Below, in pieces: positions 44,575 through 53,863 of a stretch of 64,000 bases of DNA. The notes beneath the pieces are model-generated. The model was not told the origin of the DNA. It saw only the letters and a list, made by a program, of their open reading frames with translations, and made no database searches. Within the stretch, counting starts at the first letter, position 1. Each line of letters opens with the position of its first letter. Source of the stretch: Anaerolineales bacterium UBA6055 (GTDB taxonomy: Bacteria; Chloroflexota; Anaerolineae; Aggregatilineales; Phototrophicaceae); assembly GCA_002428985.1 (NCBI GenBank), contig DIYL01000062.1, positions 266,851 through 330,850 on the forward strand, written 5' to 3'. The position numbers were made by a program, and so were the translations under genes.

Positions 44575-47241
44575 ATGGATCTAAAACTATCCAATACAGA
44601 TTTGCGTTGGGCAAATTGGCGCAATATTCCACCAGAAACAAAACCCAAAACCAAACCCTTCGACTTACAAACATCCCTAGAGAAAATTAAAAAACTTAAA
44701 GCGAAACCTGCAAAAAAGCTATCACTACAATCATTAAATATTGACGTAGGTATATCAAAATCAGAGGCACATTTCTGGTTAGAGGTTTTTGCAATAGATG
44801 GCAGACAATTTAGTGTTCCTGGCTATAGAATTATTACTGAACTTGAAGAAGCTAACTCCGACTATCATGGTAATGTCAGTGCAAAAGATGTGCAAACTAT
44901 TCTCAATACTATGGGCAAGTACTATCACAACTGGGATATATTTCTACCGGTATTTGTGCTGCTGTCACCGTCAGGTTTTGTTGAAGTCGCACGTCGTGCC
45001 GATCAAGCCACGAATTCGATTGCTGAGATATTCCGCTTACACATCCTGCCATATCTTAGCGATGATGAAAAAGATCAATATCGAGACGCTATACGTCCTT
45101 TCATGACCAATAAGTTTGACACTTCTATGATACCAATCGCTGGGTTGTTGGGAAATATGGATACCGAACTAGAGCACTATCTGAATGCAACTCAACCATC
45201 CCAAAATCAATACTATTATACCAATCACCGTATGGCATATGCGATTTTTGGGCTTACGGATCCGCAGAAAGTTCAAAAATACATCAAAGAAAAGAATATT
45301 ATCTTACATAACTCTGAGTATCTAAGAGCATGGATTGCGCATACTGAATTGAATGGCTTGGATTGGGTATCGTATTCGGTCAAGATGCGGGGTAATAAGG
45401 CAGATAAGAAATCAGCATTTGGGATTTTCAAAAAGCTCTCTGTAGTTGAAGCTGTGCCACATGTGTTGGCATTATGGGAAGATGCACATATTAAATCCGA
45501 GGCATTAGCATGGATGATGAACCATGATGACATAACGGCACAGGGTCTTACACCCATTGCACTGGAGGGTAAAACAAACTCAAAACTGGCACTTAAGTAT
45601 CTACGGCGGATGGTGTCGATGGGGCAGACTGATGTGTTGGAAGCACAACTAGAAAATCTCACGCCAGAACAACAAGCAGAATTTACAGCTGAGGTGCTTG
45701 AGTTTTATGTGAGTGATGTACAGGAATACACCGATGACGACCTACCGCAATGGTTAAGTGACGCGATGGTAAGTCAAGGTAATACTAAGAAAACGTCGGT
45801 ACAGTGGGTGGATGTGCTAGCATTGCCACCGCTGACCATTAACGGTAAGCGGTTGAATAGTGACCACATTCAGCATGTATTGATTGCATTACGTGGTAAC
45901 AATGAGGTGCTTATCAATGGATTGTGTGACCATGTATCCCAGCAAGAACGCGATGATTTTATCTGGGCACTATATGAAAATTGGGAAGATGCTGGTACAC
46001 CAACCAAAGGCAAATGGACGTTTGAAGCGTTAGGTAAATTGGGGGGAGATGCAATTGTACTTAAACTGGTGCCCTTATTGCGCAAATGGCCCGGCGAAAG
46101 CAAACATAAACGCGCATCTGATGGAATTGGGATTTTACAAGAAATCGGTACTGACACATCTTTGATGCAGATCAACAATTTATCACAAAAAATTCGCTAC
46201 AAATCACTCAAACGCACGGCAAAAACTGCGATGGAGAATATCGCTAAAGCACGTGGGTTCACACAAGCAGAACTAGAAGACCGCATCATTCCAAATTGTG
46301 GACTAGACAAAGACGGTACACGCACATTTGATTTTGGACCACGTCAATTTACGTTTGTTCTATCGCCCGAGATGAAGCCGATGGTCCGCGATGAAGCTAA
46401 GGGGAAAATTCGTACCAATCTACCAAAACCAAATAAAAAAGACGACGAAGGACTATCGGCACAAGCTACAGCTGATTGGAAACTCATCAAGAAGCAAGTC
46501 CGTGATGTCGCCAAGATTCAAGCATCCCGACTCGAGCAAGCGATGATTAGTCAACGTCGCTGGAAATTTACTGACTTTGAAGAATTTTATGTTAAGCATC
46601 CGTTGATGTTTCATATTGTACGATTGTTGGTATGGGGTGGTTATGACAATACAGGCACATTAGCACAGGCTTTCCGCGTTGATGAAGAACATCAACTTGT
46701 CGATGTTGATGATGAACCCATTGATACATCAGCACTTGTCACAGTTGGTGTTTTGCATGTGATGGAGTTAGACACCTCTAATCAACAAGAGTGGGGGGAT
46801 GTATTAAGTGATTACGAAATAATCGCACCATTTGAACAAATCAGTCGCAAAGTCTCGATACTCGAAGCCGATGAGTGTGATCAGAAAGTGATTACCCGCT
46901 TTAAACCCCATAAAGTAGAACCAGTCGTCATGGTTAGCATTCTGGAGAAATCAGGCTGGGTACGCGGTCAAGCACAAGATGCTGGTGTATATTACTCGCA
47001 TGCAAAATATTATCCGTTTGCCGATATAACTGCTGTCGTCCGTTACTATGGTGTGCCAATGGGCTATTGGGATTTTGATCATCAAGGGATTGACGAGTGC
47101 TTCTTCCTACAAGGTGAAAAACAACCGGAAGGGTATAAAGAATATAAACAAGAGCAAATGATAACGTTGAGTGATGTCCCGCCCGTCGTCATGAGTGAGA
47201 CATTACGTACACTCATAGCAATTTCTAGCAAAGCCGAATAA
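44575..47241 (+). CDS. DUF4132 family protein (YehI/MolR-like), copy 1
   Basis: The 888-residue cytosolic protein has an N-terminal region of about 500 residues of helical, HEAT-like repeats. The DUF4132 signature follows: DCGLD-type (NCGLDKDGTRTFDFGPRQF), PMVRDEAKGKIRTNLPKP, KKQVRDVAKIQASRLEQAM and WGGYDNTG near the end. The start chosen is the ATG at 44575, with AGAAGG 7 nt upstream. It opens a six-gene operon matching the E. coli yehI-yehL-yehM-yehP-yehQ order. E. coli YehI was earlier named MolR; its biochemical role is not established. A second DUF4132 gene ends the operon. Confidence 0.85.
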   Translation: MDLKLSNTDLRWANWRNIPPETKPKTKPFDLQTSLEKIKKLKAKPAKKLSLQSLNIDVGISKSEAHFWLEVFAIDGRQFSVPGYRIITELEEANSDYHGNVSAKDVQTILNTMGKYYHNWDIFLPVFVLLSPSGFVEVARRADQATNSIAEIFRLHILPYLSDDEKDQYRDAIRPFMTNKFDTSMIPIAGLLGNMDTELEHYLNATQPSQNQYYYTNHRMAYAIFGLTDPQKVQKYIKEKNIILHNSEYLRAWIAHTELNGLDWVSYSVKMRGNKADKKSAFGIFKKLSVVEAVPHVLALWEDAHIKSEALAWMMNHDDITAQGLTPIALEGKTNSKLALKYLRRMVSMGQTDVLEAQLENLTPEQQAEFTAEVLEFYVSDVQEYTDDDLPQWLSDAMVSQGNTKKTSVQWVDVLALPPLTINGKRLNSDHIQHVLIALRGNNEVLINGLCDHVSQQERDDFIWALYENWEDAGTPTKGKWTFEALGKLGGDAIVLKLVPLLRKWPGESKHKRASDGIGILQEIGTDTSLMQINNLSQKIRYKSLKRTAKTAMENIAKARGFTQAELEDRIIPNCGLDKDGTRTFDFGPRQFTFVLSPEMKPMVRDEAKGKIRTNLPKPNKKDDEGLSAQATADWKLIKKQVRDVAKIQASRLEQAMISQRRWKFTDFEEFYVKHPLMFHIVRLLVWGGYDNTGTLAQAFRVDEEHQLVDVDDEPIDTSALVTVGVLHVMELDTSNQQEWGDVLSDYEIIAPFEQISRKVSILEADECDQKVITRFKPHKVEPVVMVSILEKSGWVRGQAQDAGVYYSHAKYYPFADITAVVRYYGVPMGYWDFDHQGIDECFFLQGEKQPEGYKEYKQEQMITLSDVPPVVMSETLRTLIAISSKAE

Positions 47242-47253
47242 TCTATCCAAAAG

Positions 47254-47281
47254 GTAGGGAAGGAGCATATCTCTTCCCTAC
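47254..47281. repeat. GTAGGG-family hairpin inside the DUF4132-MoxR operon
   Basis: GTAGGGAAG pairs with CTTCCCTAC across a 10-nt loop in the 63-nt gap between the DUF4132 and MoxR genes. It resembles the palindromes at 16111 and 18714 and may lower expression of the downstream genes relative to DUF4132. Confidence 0.55.
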
Positions 47282-47304
47282 AGGAATATATAATAGGATC
47301 AATT

Positions 47305-48399
47305 ATGACTAAATCAAATCAAGAGTTACAACGCCCATCTGCCGAAGTATTGTATGCAGATGAACTGAAACAACTGATCGATAATGATGGAGATGATCCG
47401 CGTCCTGAAGGGTGGTTGTTGACGCCACGTTCGGTACTAAAATTTGTATTAGGTGATCGTAAACTTAAGATCACTCCTAAATTTGTTGGTGAACGGAGCT
47501 TCATTGAACGCTGTATTGTTGCTTTAGCGACCAATCGTGGTTTGATGATGATAGGTGAACCGGGGACAGCGAAAAGCTATCTATCAGAATTACTCGCGGC
47601 AGCAATTAGTGGTGATAGCACCCTGACAATACAGGGAAGTGCAGGTACCACCGAAGATAACATAAAATATTCGTGGAATTATTCACTCCTGTTAGCAGAA
47701 GGACCGAGTGAACGCTCACTTATTCGTGCACCACTTTTTAGTGGAATGCAAATGGGTAAAATCGTACGTTTCGAAGAAATTACACGTTGTCCGGTTGAAG
47801 TCCAAGATACGATGCTCTCTATTTTGAGTGATCGTGTGATGATTGTGCCAGAATTAGATGGCGATTTACGCACACTCTATGCCCGCAAAGGCTTTAATGT
47901 GATTGCGACTGCCAATACACGTGACCGTGGTGTGAATGATATGAGCGCTGCTCTAAAGCGCCGCTTTAACTTCGAAACAGTGCATCCAATTCCTGATATT
48001 CAACAAGAAATGGCATTAGTCGAACGCGAGACGAACAAACAACTCTCACGCTCTGGTATCCCGAGCATACTTGACCCTGATTTAACCGAAGTACTCGTAA
48101 CTGTGTTCCATGAATTACGTGAAGGCAAAACAGGCGAAGGACAGGGGATCGAGACACTTAGCACAGTAATGAGCACTGCCGAAGCTGTTTCTGTCGGAAT
48201 TTCTGCCGGAATCCATGCTTACTATTATGCGGATGGGAATATCTCAGCAGATCATATTGTGCAATCGATGATTGGGAGCGCGCTGAAAGATAATGTCGAA
48301 GACATGAAGAAATTACGCCACTACTTTAATGTCTCTGTTAAGGAACGCAAAGGCAAGAGCTGGAAAGCATTATACGACGCGCGACGCTACCTGAGTTAA
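47305..48399 (+). CDS. MoxR-type AAA+ ATPase (YehL-like)
   Basis: The 364-residue AAA+ protein has Walker A IGEPGTAKSYLSE (Lys at about 90), Walker B-like KIVRFEEITRC, sensor 1 ATANTRDRG and arginine-finger region ALKRRFNFE. It is the ATPase of the second MoxR-vWA pair in this window, in the position of E. coli yehL. It probably remodels or loads a target through the vWA protein encoded two genes downstream. The stop is followed 6 nt later by the next gene. Confidence 0.87.
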   Translation: MTKSNQELQRPSAEVLYADELKQLIDNDGDDPRPEGWLLTPRSVLKFVLGDRKLKITPKFVGERSFIERCIVALATNRGLMMIGEPGTAKSYLSELLAAAISGDSTLTIQGSAGTTEDNIKYSWNYSLLLAEGPSERSLIRAPLFSGMQMGKIVRFEEITRCPVEVQDTMLSILSDRVMIVPELDGDLRTLYARKGFNVIATANTRDRGVNDMSAALKRRFNFETVHPIPDIQQEMALVERETNKQLSRSGIPSILDPDLTEVLVTVFHELREGKTGEGQGIETLSTVMSTAEAVSVGISAGIHAYYYADGNISADHIVQSMIGSALKDNVEDMKKLRHYFNVSVKERKGKSWKALYDARRYLS

Positions 48400-48405
48400 G
48401 GTTTT

Positions 48406-50697
48406 ATGATGGATATACTCACAAGCATCACAGACCTATCACAACAGGTTATTTTCTTTCCAGTCCGGCATCATAGTCCCAAAGTCGCTGAACTTGTTCG
48501 AGAGTTGGCACGGGATATACAACCCAACGTCATTTTGATCGAAGGACCTGCCGATTACATGCCACAGTTTGATGAACTGTATCTAGAGCATCAACTGCCG
48601 ATAGCAATTTATAGCTATGTACGTTTACTGACAGGGCAGCGACTTGGAGCGTTTTACCCGTTTAGCATTTACTCTCCAGAATGGCAAGCAATTTTAGTCG
48701 GTAAAGAGATCGGTGCTGATGTACAGTTTATCGACATGCCATGGGCAGAACTAGCAACGATGGAAGAAGAGCCGATCATCCATCGCTACGCAGACTCACG
48801 TTTAGGGCAGAGTAACTATGTCAAAGAGCTATGCGACGAACTCGGTGTCGATGGCTTTGATGCACTCTGGGATAAGCTATTCGAAGTACAAACTGAGATG
48901 TCGCCTCAAAATTATTTGGAGCGTGCCCATACATTCATGTATCACTTGCGCGAGACGGCTAACTTTATCCGCCATAGCGATATTGAACGTGAAGCCTTCA
49001 TGATATCCAAAATACGGGAAGCACTAGATATTTACAGTGGAAAAATCTTAGTCGTCACAGGTGGTTTTCACAGTTCTGCACTATATGAACGCTTGCACAA
49101 CGTCCCAGATAGAGATGAAAATGCCTACGAGCCTGTCGATTTGGATCGGGGTATCGCGCTTACACCCTATTCATATCATCGGCTTGATAGTTTGACAGGC
49201 TATGAGTCAGGCATGCCCAATCCGGGATTCTATCATCAGGTGTGGGTAGATCAAGAAACTGAAAGCACACATGACACACACCGAACACTCCTCAAACAAA
49301 CAGCTTTGATGCTTCGTGACCGTAAGCAATCCGTAACCCCCGCTGACTTAATCGCAGTTGATACAACCGCCCATGCACTGGCATCGTTGCGAGGCCACCA
49401 GAGAGTTTGGCGACGAGATTTAATTGATGGCATTATCAGTGCTCTCGTCAAAGATGAACTAGCTTATGATTTTTCGCATCCATTCCTCAATGCGATACAT
49501 GAGTTATTCCGTGGCAACCTTATCGGGCGATTGGCTGAGGGCACCGCTGTACCACCATTAGCGGAACAGATTAACGAGACACTCAAAAATTATGATCTTG
49601 TACCAACCCCATCGAAACACGGGATCACTCTCGATCTGATGCAGTCTGATGAGCTTGAACGCAGTCGTATATTACATCAGTTGCGTGTTTTAGGGATTCC
49701 GGGGTTTCATCAAAAAGGTAAGCGGGTCGCCAATTCAGATGAGACACACGAAGAATGGTTAATTTACTGGCAACCGGAATTTGATGCTGCCGTTATCGAG
49801 CGCACAATTTATGGCGCAACACTTGTTGATGCCTCACGAGCGCGCTTACACGAGACTCTTGGCGACATTGAAAATCCGACCGCAACTGATGCCTCCAGCG
49901 TCCTCCTTGATGCCGCGTTGATGGGAATGCCAGAAAGTAACAACTTTTACCTTGGTCTTACACACATCATTGGTAACGACCAAAGTTTTTTCACCGTTAC
50001 ATCAGCTTTAGACACGCTGTTGTTTTTGTATCGCTTTGATCAGGTACTTGACACATCCAAACATACTGATGTCGGACAATTGTTATCGGATACATTCACA
50101 CACGGGGTATGGCTCTTACAGACATTAGGTGTTGTACAAGATCGTGATAAAGACCTCTTAGATGGACTACGAGCCTTACAGGAAACCTATGAGCGCTGTG
50201 GTGAGATCCTAAAAATTGGACGGAGCGAATTCGTCGAGTTATTTATGTCAATCAGTCATGATGATGAACAAACCCCTGTCATGCGTGGTGCAGTAAGTGG
50301 GGTGTTGTTGCTACTCAATGAAGCCGATGACGAAGCGATCCTTAAAGACATGCGTTATTTCTCACAACCCGAGCAGCTAGGCGACTTTTTGACTGGGCTA
50401 TTCTTCATGGCGCGTGAACCAATTCAACGCAACCCAGACATGCTCCAGCGTATCGATGATTTAATAACAAATTATGCCGATGATGATTTCCTAATTGCTG
50501 TACCATCACTTCGTTTGGCATTTTCATTCTTTACGCCCCGTGAAAAACATCACATCGCACATCAGTTATTTGAAGATGTGGGAGTAGACCCCTATCAGGC
50601 ATTGGCGGTTGATTACAATGCAACCCTACATGTATTGGCGTTTGAAACGGAGTTGTTTAATCAGCTCACACAGTATGGACTTTGGGAGGGCGATTAA
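48406..50697 (+). CDS. DUF5682 family protein (YehM-like)
   Basis: The 763-residue soluble protein has an N-terminal domain with FFPVRHHSPKVAELV, ILIEGPADY and VVTGGFHSSAL, an arrangement of His/Glu motifs that recalls the TraB/Ere-like hydrolase fold. This similarity is inferred by eye. The remaining 500 residues are mostly helical. It occupies the position of E. coli yehM in a yeh-type operon. The function is unknown, but the charged HH and GGFH motifs suggest a hydrolytic or metal-binding activity that the MoxR-vWA machine could control. It overlaps no neighbour; its stop is 2 nt before the next start. Confidence 0.82.
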   Translation: MMDILTSITDLSQQVIFFPVRHHSPKVAELVRELARDIQPNVILIEGPADYMPQFDELYLEHQLPIAIYSYVRLLTGQRLGAFYPFSIYSPEWQAILVGKEIGADVQFIDMPWAELATMEEEPIIHRYADSRLGQSNYVKELCDELGVDGFDALWDKLFEVQTEMSPQNYLERAHTFMYHLRETANFIRHSDIEREAFMISKIREALDIYSGKILVVTGGFHSSALYERLHNVPDRDENAYEPVDLDRGIALTPYSYHRLDSLTGYESGMPNPGFYHQVWVDQETESTHDTHRTLLKQTALMLRDRKQSVTPADLIAVDTTAHALASLRGHQRVWRRDLIDGIISALVKDELAYDFSHPFLNAIHELFRGNLIGRLAEGTAVPPLAEQINETLKNYDLVPTPSKHGITLDLMQSDELERSRILHQLRVLGIPGFHQKGKRVANSDETHEEWLIYWQPEFDAAVIERTIYGATLVDASRARLHETLGDIENPTATDASSVLLDAALMGMPESNNFYLGLTHIIGNDQSFFTVTSALDTLLFLYRFDQVLDTSKHTDVGQLLSDTFTHGVWLLQTLGVVQDRDKDLLDGLRALQETYERCGEILKIGRSEFVELFMSISHDDEQTPVMRGAVSGVLLLLNEADDEAILKDMRYFSQPEQLGDFLTGLFFMAREPIQRNPDMLQRIDDLITNYADDDFLIAVPSLRLAFSFFTPREKHHIAHQLFEDVGVDPYQALAVDYNATLHVLAFETELFNQLTQYGLWEGD

Positions 50698-50699
50698 AC

Positions 50700-51824
50700 A
50701 TGGATGATAAAACACGTATGGCACGCTGGCGACTGGTGCTTGGTAAAGGTGCTGAGGATGTCACAGGTGGCTTAAGTAGTGATATGGCAGCCATGGAAGA
50801 CGCACTTGGTTTTCTCTATGACAGAGAATATGGACAGGGGCGCAATATTCGTGGTGAAGATCGTACCGGTGGGTTGGGGGATAGCAGTTTAAGTGTTCCT
50901 GACTGGATTAATGAAATTCATCAACTGTTTCCGCAGAAGACAATTGAACGACTCGAAAAAGACGCACTCGAACGTTATAAACTCGAAGAAATGGTTACAA
51001 ACCCAGATTTGCTCCAACGAGCACAACCCAGCCAGACATTACTCAAAGCTGTTTTGCGGACGAAACATCTGATGAGCGATGATGTTCTGGCAATGGCGCG
51101 GGAACTGGTTGGTAAAGTCGTTCAACAACTCATAGAAGAACTCGCTCGAGAGGTACAATCACCATTCTTTGGGACGGTAGATCGCCGCCGTCGCTCGTAC
51201 CTCAAAATCGCAAAGAACTTCGATGCCAAAACAACCATTCAGCGCAACCTCACTAATTATGACCCCGAAAGTAAGCGTCTGTTTATCAAAACACCATACT
51301 TCAATTCACGGGTGCGTCGTCATGTTGACCAATGGCAAATCATTATCCTTGTTGATGAATCCGGCAGTATGATGGATAGTGTTATCCATGCCGCAGTGGT
51401 TGCCTCTATCTTCTGGGGTATCAAGTCTATCCGTCCGCATCTTTGTATTTTTGATACCAAAGTCGTTGATTTAACAGATCATTGTGATGATCCAGTCGAG
51501 ACGCTTATGCAGGTGCAACTGGGTGGTGGCACAGATATTGGACAAGCTATGCGTTATGCTGAATCCCTTGTCGAAACACCAGACCGTTGTATCATCGCAC
51601 TCATCACTGATTTTTACGAAGGAGCATCAGCACAAAATTTATTGTCCACAACACATCGGTTATGTGAAAGTGGTGTAACTGTGCTGGGATTAGCAGCTCT
51701 CGACAAAAATGCCAACCCCAGTTATGACAAACGGATCGCCCAACAAATGGCGAATTTAGGTGCACATATTGCTGCAATGACGCCCGGCGAATTAGCGGCG
51801 TGGGTCGCAGAGAAGGTGAAATAA
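50700..51824 (+). CDS. vWA-domain protein (YehP-like)
   Basis: The 374-residue protein from the ATG at 50700 (GGGAGGG lies about 9 nt upstream; an in-frame TTG at 50682 is rejected). The C-terminal vWA domain has a complete MIDAS: DESGS at about 219-223, GGTDIGQAM for the Thr, and ITDFYEG for the second Asp. The N-terminal helical region carries RRRRSYLKIAKNFD, a basic stretch. It is the predicted partner of the MoxR ATPase two genes upstream, as in E. coli yehP. It is likely to bind the target through MIDAS metal coordination. Confidence 0.87.
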   Translation: MDDKTRMARWRLVLGKGAEDVTGGLSSDMAAMEDALGFLYDREYGQGRNIRGEDRTGGLGDSSLSVPDWINEIHQLFPQKTIERLEKDALERYKLEEMVTNPDLLQRAQPSQTLLKAVLRTKHLMSDDVLAMARELVGKVVQQLIEELAREVQSPFFGTVDRRRRSYLKIAKNFDAKTTIQRNLTNYDPESKRLFIKTPYFNSRVRRHVDQWQIIILVDESGSMMDSVIHAAVVASIFWGIKSIRPHLCIFDTKVVDLTDHCDDPVETLMQVQLGGGTDIGQAMRYAESLVETPDRCIIALITDFYEGASAQNLLSTTHRLCESGVTVLGLAALDKNANPSYDKRIAQQMANLGAHIAAMTPGELAAWVAEKVK

Positions 51825-51825
51825 T

Positions 51826-53841
51826 ATGCGTCATGATCTCCTTGCACTCACAGAAGACGACCTAATTACCCAAAGCAATCGCGGGATTGTCAAACGGCAA
51901 GCGGGCAAAGACCTTATAAACCTTGATTATGAGATCGACGTTGACGGTGATAATACAGTGACTGTGCGCTGGTCTGATGATATAACAGTCATTCTTCCAT
52001 CTGATCAAACCTTGCTGCAAGTTACCCAAGCTGACAATCCAACAGCAACAAAACTATCACGTCAAGTTGTACGATCTGTATTGGCATATCAAGAATGGAT
52101 CGTAACCCAACCACAATCAGAGGAGGCGGATGTATCGCTACCTGAGCCAGCAGTCTGGAATCCAGCCTTAATTGAAGACACGTTATTAGAGGAGCATTAT
52201 GGTAAAGCAAGGCTAAATGGTATCCGGCGCGAATATGACAGTGGGCATGTTTTGGAACTAGTGCGAAGCACCAAACCAACAGCCCGATTTCATACAGCTT
52301 CGGTTACTGTTCGCTTTCTTGTGCCAATGGACTTCCGCTATACACATTGCGACTGTGAAGAAATTTCACCATGCCGTCATGTACCGATGGCAATTTGGGC
52401 TTTCCGTGATCTTCCTGAAGATAAGCAGAGCGGTATTATCGAGACATTACGCGAATCGCCGCCTATCCCAACAACATTGATTGGGGATATTCGCCACGCG
52501 CTACTTGATTTTGCAGAACTAGGATTATCGGGCACAGGGAATAGTCTTATTGGGCGATTCGATCATCTAATTAAACGTTGTGAAACAGAAGGGTTGATCT
52601 GGCATGCTGACATTTTGCGAGATTTGCTATTACTCCATCAACAGTATCATGCACAAGATTCTCAATTTTCGCCTCTACGCTTAGCCGAAGTCCTTGGAGA
52701 ACTTATGATTCGACTTCGTGCAGTTGAATATCCAACAGAGCGCATTCCCGCTATGTTTGTGCGAGGTAGTACGATAACCCGTGAGACCAAGAAAGGCACA
52801 TCGGCATTAATGGGGTTAGGGTGCGCTGTTGAACAACACAAAAAAGGGGTCACACTATCAGCCTATATGCAGGATAGTGGATCGGGGCAGACAGTAGCCA
52901 TTCAGAAATACTTCCCAGACCCAACTGATAAACAAGCCGAACCAAAAGCCTTTAGCCAAATTAGTAAACGCAATGCGATGAAAGGTACAGCATTTGCATC
53001 AATCTGTAATCAACGTTATTTGATTCAAGGTGGTAAATATTCATCTAACGCGACTTTTAATGCAGGGCGTGCGCAAATTAGTGCAAATCCGCAGAATTAC
53101 CAATGGGAAAATCTGCGCGCTCCATTACTAGTCGAAAATTTTGAAGAAATTATCGCAAGGCAATCAGCACAGCCTCCTAAAAGCTTGCGTCCCCGTCGTG
53201 TGGGTGAAAGCATTGTTGTTTGTCCGATTGAGCGTATCACATTCGCGGCGTTTGATAGCATGAGCCAATCCATTGTCGCTACGATGCAAGACATTGTTGG
53301 TTGGGAAGCCATGTTACAACATCCATTCACATCTCGTGGTCATGAAGGTGCAGAAAAACTGATGTGGTGGTTGACTAATCATCCTGAGGATATTCGATTT
53401 ATCGCTGGCGACATCAGCATCAAACAAGGTGGATTAGTGATTGCACCTATTTCTGTGATTTTCGAAGTCGATGGCAAACGGAATGCTGTACAACCGTGGG
53501 TAGATACATACAAAGGTGAAACAGCACAGACAATAGATAGTGGACAAGGGCGACAATTACTTGAACCTATACATTATTATCCTTCAGAAGTTGCTGAGAA
53601 ATTCGGGGAGGTTTTCACAATTGGCGTCACCCGCTTAGATGCACCAATGATTCGGCAATTTGAGCAACTTTGTGACGAAGGCGAACGGTTAGGATTCAGT
53701 AAATTGCTTGATCCGATTGTGAGTGTTACTAATCAATTTGCTGATAAACAACGTAACCTACAATGGGATTGGCAGAATTCCGCCCAGCAAGCACTTGATC
53801 TATTGTTATTACTTCAATTTGCTCGTGAACGGTCGCAATAG
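51826..53841 (+). CDS. SWIM zinc-finger protein (YehQ-like)
   Basis: The 671-residue protein contains a SWIM zinc finger at residues 175-185 (CDC, five residues, CRH), the CxCxnCxH signature of domains that bind DNA or protein. The rest is helical, with SQISKRNAMKGTAFASI and a late VTRLDAPMIRQFEQL. It starts 1 nt after the vWA stop and matches the position of E. coli yehQ. The zinc finger could give the complex nucleic-acid or substrate binding. Confidence 0.85.
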   Translation: MRHDLLALTEDDLITQSNRGIVKRQAGKDLINLDYEIDVDGDNTVTVRWSDDITVILPSDQTLLQVTQADNPTATKLSRQVVRSVLAYQEWIVTQPQSEEADVSLPEPAVWNPALIEDTLLEEHYGKARLNGIRREYDSGHVLELVRSTKPTARFHTASVTVRFLVPMDFRYTHCDCEEISPCRHVPMAIWAFRDLPEDKQSGIIETLRESPPIPTTLIGDIRHALLDFAELGLSGTGNSLIGRFDHLIKRCETEGLIWHADILRDLLLLHQQYHAQDSQFSPLRLAEVLGELMIRLRAVEYPTERIPAMFVRGSTITRETKKGTSALMGLGCAVEQHKKGVTLSAYMQDSGSGQTVAIQKYFPDPTDKQAEPKAFSQISKRNAMKGTAFASICNQRYLIQGGKYSSNATFNAGRAQISANPQNYQWENLRAPLLVENFEEIIARQSAQPPKSLRPRRVGESIVVCPIERITFAAFDSMSQSIVATMQDIVGWEAMLQHPFTSRGHEGAEKLMWWLTNHPEDIRFIAGDISIKQGGLVIAPISVIFEVDGKRNAVQPWVDTYKGETAQTIDSGQGRQLLEPIHYYPSEVAEKFGEVFTIGVTRLDAPMIRQFEQLCDEGERLGFSKLLDPIVSVTNQFADKQRNLQWDWQNSAQQALDLLLLLQFARERSQ

Positions 53842-53863
53842 CTGATCAGTGAAGGAGAGCATC

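Noticed and set aside
45273..45662. 129-codon minus-strand frame within DUF4132 copy 1
   Set aside because: It is fully inside a conserved gene on the other strand; Ser/Cys-rich shadow composition.
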